DNA from: Paracoccaceae bacterium
Lineage (GTDB): Bacteria > Pseudomonadota > Alphaproteobacteria > Rhodobacterales > Rhodobacteraceae
Length of the DNA: 6,625 bases
Assembly (NCBI GenBank): GCA_023260935.1
Contig: JALQTL010000345.1
Span: 1 to 6,625 of the forward strand
Reading direction: 5' to 3'
Each line of letters starts with the position of its first letter. The stretch's first letter is position 1. The translations under genes and the position numbers were made by a program. The notes below the pieces were generated by a model. That model had not been told where the DNA came from. It ran no database searches and saw only the letters and a program-made list of their open reading frames with translations. Positions 4,320 through 6,625 of the stretch are shown piece by piece.

Positions 4320-5492
4320 ATGCCCCAGTCCATCGCCTATTTGCGGGAATACCGCGCCTCGAAAGATGCCGCGATGCAGGCCGTGGCCGACAGCACGGGC
4401 TGGACGGCCACGGCCCTGCGGATGGCCCCGCTGTCCTGGCGCGACTGGCCCGAGACGCCCGCCCGGGTGGCCGAGGCGATGGCGACAGCCAAGAAGCAGC
4501 CCCGCGGCGGCTTTGGCCGCTGGGCCAAGGCGCTTTTGTTGCGGCTGCAATACAACGGTGCGCGGCGGTATTTCTTGCGCCATCCGGGGCGGGTGGCGGT
4601 GGCCTGGAACGGGATGACGGGCACGCGGCGGGCCTTTCTGGCGGGCGCGCGCGATGCGGGCGCGGTGAAGCTGCATGTGGAGCTGGCCCCCCTGCCCGGC
4701 CGGATCACGCTGGACCCGGCGGGGGTGAATTTCGACAATTCGGTGCCGCGCAGCCCGGCCTTTTTCCGCGACTGGCTGGCCGCCCGCCCGGCGCTGGACC
4801 GGGCCGCATGGCGGGCCTTGGGCACAGGGATGACCGCGCGGCCCAGCCGGCGGGCTGATGTGGGCCAAGGGTCGGGCGCCTTGCCGGGCAGCCCGTTCCT
4901 GTTTTGCCCGTTGCAGGTGCCCGATGACAGTCAGGTGCTGCTTTATTCCGGCTGGTGCGGGGGCTTGGACGGGTTTCTGGCGGCCCTTGCGCAGGGGGCC
5001 AAGGCCCTGCCAGAGGGCTGGCACATCCGCCTGAAGGAACACCCCAGCGCCAAGGTCAGCCTGAAGGAGCGGCTGGCGCCCCTGCTTTCCGGGGATCGGG
5101 TGGTGCTGGACAATGACACCGACAGTTTCGCGCAGGTGGCGGCCAGCCGGGGGGTGATCACGCTGAATTCCTCGATGGGGTTGCAGGCCTTCTTCTTCGA
5201 CAAGCCGGTGGTCACGCTGGGGCAGGCGTTCTTTTCGATCCCCGGGCTGGTAAACCATGCGCCGGATCAGGCGGGGTTTGACGCGCTGATGGCGCGGGCG
5301 GGCGAGCTGGGATTTGATGCAGGGCTGCGCGATGCCTTCATGACCTATCTGGTGGAAGACTATTACCCGGTCTTTCGCCATGGCGAGGCAGGGGCAGAGT
5401 ATGACCGGGCGGCCTTTGGCGCCCATGTGGCGCGGGTGGCGCATGCCGTGGGACGCCCGGTGCCCGGGGCGCCGGTGCGCAAGGGGGTGTGA
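4320..5492 (+). CDS. Capsular polysaccharide biosynthesis protein, KpsS/KpsC-like Kdo-transferase fold
   Basis: A 390-residue protein with the landmarks of the Capsule_synth (KpsC/KpsS) family. These are VAWNGMTG (94-101), ELAPLPGRITLDPAGVN (121-137), the strand-rich PLQVPDDSQVL (197-207), KEHP (239-242), NSSMGLQA (283-290) and KPVVTLG (295-301). Characterised relatives are beta-Kdo glycosyltransferases that build the Kdo linker on a lipid for group 2 capsules at the inner face of the cytoplasmic membrane. Here the acceptor and sugar are unknown, and no kps export genes are in view. There is no signal peptide or membrane helix. ATG 4320 has a poor ribosome-binding site. The alternative TTG 4257 would add 21 unfamiliar residues and falls in the candidate promoter. 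The stop overlaps the start of the next glycosyltransferase, so the two genes form an operon. Confidence 0.85.
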   Translation: MPQSIAYLREYRASKDAAMQAVADSTGWTATALRMAPLSWRDWPETPARVAEAMATAKKQPRGGFGRWAKALLLRLQYNGARRYFLRHPGRVAVAWNGMTGTRRAFLAGARDAGAVKLHVELAPLPGRITLDPAGVNFDNSVPRSPAFFRDWLAARPALDRAAWRALGTGMTARPSRRADVGQGSGALPGSPFLFCPLQVPDDSQVLLYSGWCGGLDGFLAALAQGAKALPEGWHIRLKEHPSAKVSLKERLAPLLSGDRVVLDNDTDSFAQVAASRGVITLNSSMGLQAFFFDKPVVTLGQAFFSIPGLVNHAPDQAGFDALMARAGELGFDAGLRDAFMTYLVEDYYPVFRHGEAGAEYDRAAFGAHVARVAHAVGRPVPGAPVRKGV

Positions 5493-6397
5493 TGAGGTTT
5501 TTCCTGCGGGCGCGAAGCATTACGCGGCTTCTGGTTACGCCCCCCGCGCCTGCGCCGGGGCGCGCGGGGCTGGCGCTGGTTCTGATCGTGCGCAATGAGG
5601 CGCGCCATATTGGCGAATGGGCACGCTTTCATGCGCTGGCCGGGGTCAGCCACTTCCATGTCTATGACAACGGATCGACCGATGGCACGCTGGCCGCGAT
5701 CGAAGCGGCGGTGCCGGGCCTTGTGACGGTGATGCCATGGGACCAGAAGCTGCGCGACGGGCGGTTCGGCTTTGAGATCCACAATCAGGTGCTGGCCTAT
5801 GCCCATGCCTTGCGCAACTTTGGCGGGCGCTATCGCTGGCTTTCCTTTCTGGATGTGGACGAATTCCTGATCCCCACACAAGACACCAGCCTGCCCGAGG
5901 CGCTGGCCGCGCTGGAGGGATGCGCCAATATCAGCCTGCCGTGGCACATGTTCGGCCGCTCTGGCCATGATGCCGCGCCCGAGGGTGGGGTCTTGGCGAA
6001 TTACACCCGGCGGATGGCCAGGCCGCAGGTGTTTCAGAAGGGCATCAGCAATTTCAAGATGATCGTCGATCCCTGCAAGGTGACATCGATCAAGGTGCAT
6101 GAGATCGAGGTGGAGGGCACGCCCGCCACCTGCAATGACCGGGGCGAGCCATTCACGAACGCGCGGCGGAAAGAGCCGGGCTTCTATTCCAACGCCCGCA
6201 TTCAGTTGAACCACTATTACACCCGGTCAGACGCCGAATTGCGCGCCAAGATCAGCCGGGGGCCGAACCTGACCACGCCGGATGTCGCCCATGTGCGCCG
6301 GGTGCTGCGCAAGGTGGACAAGATCGAGCGGGACGAGGTGGAAGACACCGCCGTGCGCGATTATTTCGCCCGGATCGGTGTGACCGGCTGGCATTAG
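5492..6397 (+). CDS. Glycosyltransferase, GT2/GT92-like (GT-A fold)
   Basis: A 301-residue protein. The nucleotide-sugar-binding start LVLIVRNEARHIGEW (29-43), YDNGSTDGT (58-66), the metal-binding DVDEF (121-125), LPWHMFGRSGHD (149-160) and HYYTRS (241-246) fit the Glyco_tranf_2_4/GT92-type branch of GT-A enzymes. These are common in rhodobacterial surface-glycan loci. Donor and acceptor are not deducible. ATG 5492 overlaps the TGA of the KpsS-like gene by one base, with AAGGGGG four bases upstream, so translation is probably coupled. A GTG directly before it (5489) is an equivalent alternative. Residues 5-22 are Arg- and Pro-rich and not a convincing membrane anchor. The protein ends GVTGWH, and its stop codon lies in an inverted repeat shared with the converging methyltransferase gene. 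Confidence 0.9.
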   Translation: MRFFLRARSITRLLVTPPAPAPGRAGLALVLIVRNEARHIGEWARFHALAGVSHFHVYDNGSTDGTLAAIEAAVPGLVTVMPWDQKLRDGRFGFEIHNQVLAYAHALRNFGGRYRWLSFLDVDEFLIPTQDTSLPEALAALEGCANISLPWHMFGRSGHDAAPEGGVLANYTRRMARPQVFQKGISNFKMIVDPCKVTSIKVHEIEVEGTPATCNDRGEPFTNARRKEPGFYSNARIQLNHYYTRSDAELRAKISRGPNLTTPDVAHVRRVLRKVDKIERDEVEDTAVRDYFARIGVTGWH

Positions 6398-6449
6398 GCG
6401 CAGGCCCCCAAGGCGCAGGCCCCCAAGGCGCAGGCTTCTAGTGCCAGTC
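6386..6449. terminator. Inverted repeat holding both convergent stop codons (candidate bidirectional terminator)
   Basis: GGCTGGCATTAG (6386-6397) pairs with CTAGTGCCAGTC (6438-6449) over 12 bp, ten Watson-Crick and two G-U in the plus-strand RNA. Each arm ends in the stop codon of its gene: TAG 6395-6397 on plus, and CTA 6438-6440 for the minus gene. The 40-base loop is mostly the 15-bp repeat. There is no U-tract, so efficient intrinsic termination is not proven. A role as mRNA 3' end or roadblock between the converging genes is an inference. Confidence 0.45.
6397..6435 (+). repeat. 15-bp tandem repeat, 2.6 copies, between convergent genes
   Basis: GGCGCAGGCCCCCAA occurs exactly at 6397-6411 and 6412-6426, followed by the first nine bases, GGCGCAGGC, at 6427-6435. 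It fills essentially all of the 40-base gap between the two stop codons and starts on the last base of the glycosyltransferase stop. Confidence 0.95.
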
Positions 6450-6625
6450 CCAGTTGATGACGGGCCGGGTCATGCCTCTGGTCCGAGCCTTCAGCGCCCG
6501 GGTACGCCCTGCAAGGCTGCGCACCACGCGTTCATGCGATTCAATGAACATGCGGTTGACGCGCGACAGCGCGGGAGAGGTCAAGAGCGCCTCCATCAGC
6601 GGCACCTCGGCGCCTTCGATATCGA
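6438..6625 (-). CDS. FkbM-type methyltransferase, C-terminal fragment (5' end outside the window)
   Basis: On the minus strand an open frame enters from the window edge and runs 61 complete codons to TAG (6440-6438). It begins DIEGAEVPLMEALL and ends PVINWDWH. DIEGAE is the conserved end-of-domain motif of FkbM methyltransferases, SAM-dependent enzymes that O-methylate sugars or other hydroxyls. The remaining 50 or so residues are a basic tail (RVVRSLAGRTRALKARTR). The enzyme could methylate the glycan handled by the two converging genes, but it is on the opposite strand and may belong to a separate transcription unit. The family call rests on one strong motif plus context. Confidence 0.75.
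   Translation of the reverse strand, partial: DIEGAEVPLMEALLTSPALSRVNRMFIESHERVVRSLAGRTRALKARTRGMTRPVINWDWH

Noticed and set aside
4209..5444. Long open frame (411 codons) on the minus strand opposite the KpsS-like gene
   Set aside because: Its translation is low-complexity, rich in Arg, Gln, His and Pro, with no recognisable motif. It is the usual antisense shadow in GC-rich DNA, and the plus-strand product has clear family landmarks.
5363..6214. Open frame of 283 codons on the minus strand opposite the glycosyltransferase
   Set aside because: It has no family motifs and an abnormal composition, while the plus strand encodes IVRNE, DNGSTDG and DVDEF.
6397..6435. CRISPR-like array
   Set aside because: The units are 15 bp and directly abutting with no spacers, so it is a simple tandem repeat.

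Overview
The window is GC-rich and gene-dense. It looks like the chromosome of an alphaproteobacterium of the Rhodobacterales (Rhodobacter/Paracoccus type). The evidence is the strong G/C third-position bias, a MeaB GTPase, and above all a DUF1127 small-protein gene followed by a CCUCCUCCC-loop small RNA. That last arrangement is known from Rhodobacter sphaeroides (ccaF1-ccsR) and relatives. No mobile element, CRISPR array, tRNA or rRNA is visible.

Layout, left to right. (1) The 3' part of meaB (+) ends at 721. (2) Positions 722-907 hold a hairpin, a candidate stress-type promoter with a perfect 13-base palindrome in its spacer, and a leader hairpin. (3) A 71-residue DUF1127 gene (908-1123, +) is followed at once by two hairpins whose loops carry CCTCCTCCC and TCCTCCC, an anti-Shine-Dalgarno-like motif. 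The second hairpin is a textbook Rho-independent terminator. I read this as a cuckoo/CcsR small RNA co-transcribed with its DUF1127 partner. (4) A YbjJ-like MFS transporter (1374-2576, +) overlaps, tail to tail, a cysteine hydrolase of the isochorismatase family. That hydrolase is the second gene of a minus-strand pair led by a DUF1993 gene. (5) Divergent from that pair is a hemerythrin-domain gene (3698-4243, +). (6) A surface-glycan pair (+) follows: a KpsS/KpsC-like capsule Kdo-transferase-type protein and a translationally coupled glycosyltransferase with GT-A motifs. (7) The 3' end of an FkbM-type methyltransferase gene (-) converges on them. Its stop codon and that of the glycosyltransferase lie in the two arms of one inverted repeat, whose loop is almost entirely a 15-bp tandem repeat.

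How the genes fit together. MeaB protects methylmalonyl-CoA mutase and belongs to propionate or ethylmalonyl-CoA metabolism. The DUF1127/sRNA unit is a stress-response post-transcriptional regulator. The last three genes plausibly modify a cell-surface polysaccharide, although no export genes are in view. The MFS, hydrolase, DUF1993 and hemerythrin genes look like ordinary accessory metabolism with no obvious shared pathway. The two most unusual points are the single-copy CcsR-like RNA and the two independent 15-bp tandem duplications, each sitting in or beside a transcription-terminating hairpin.
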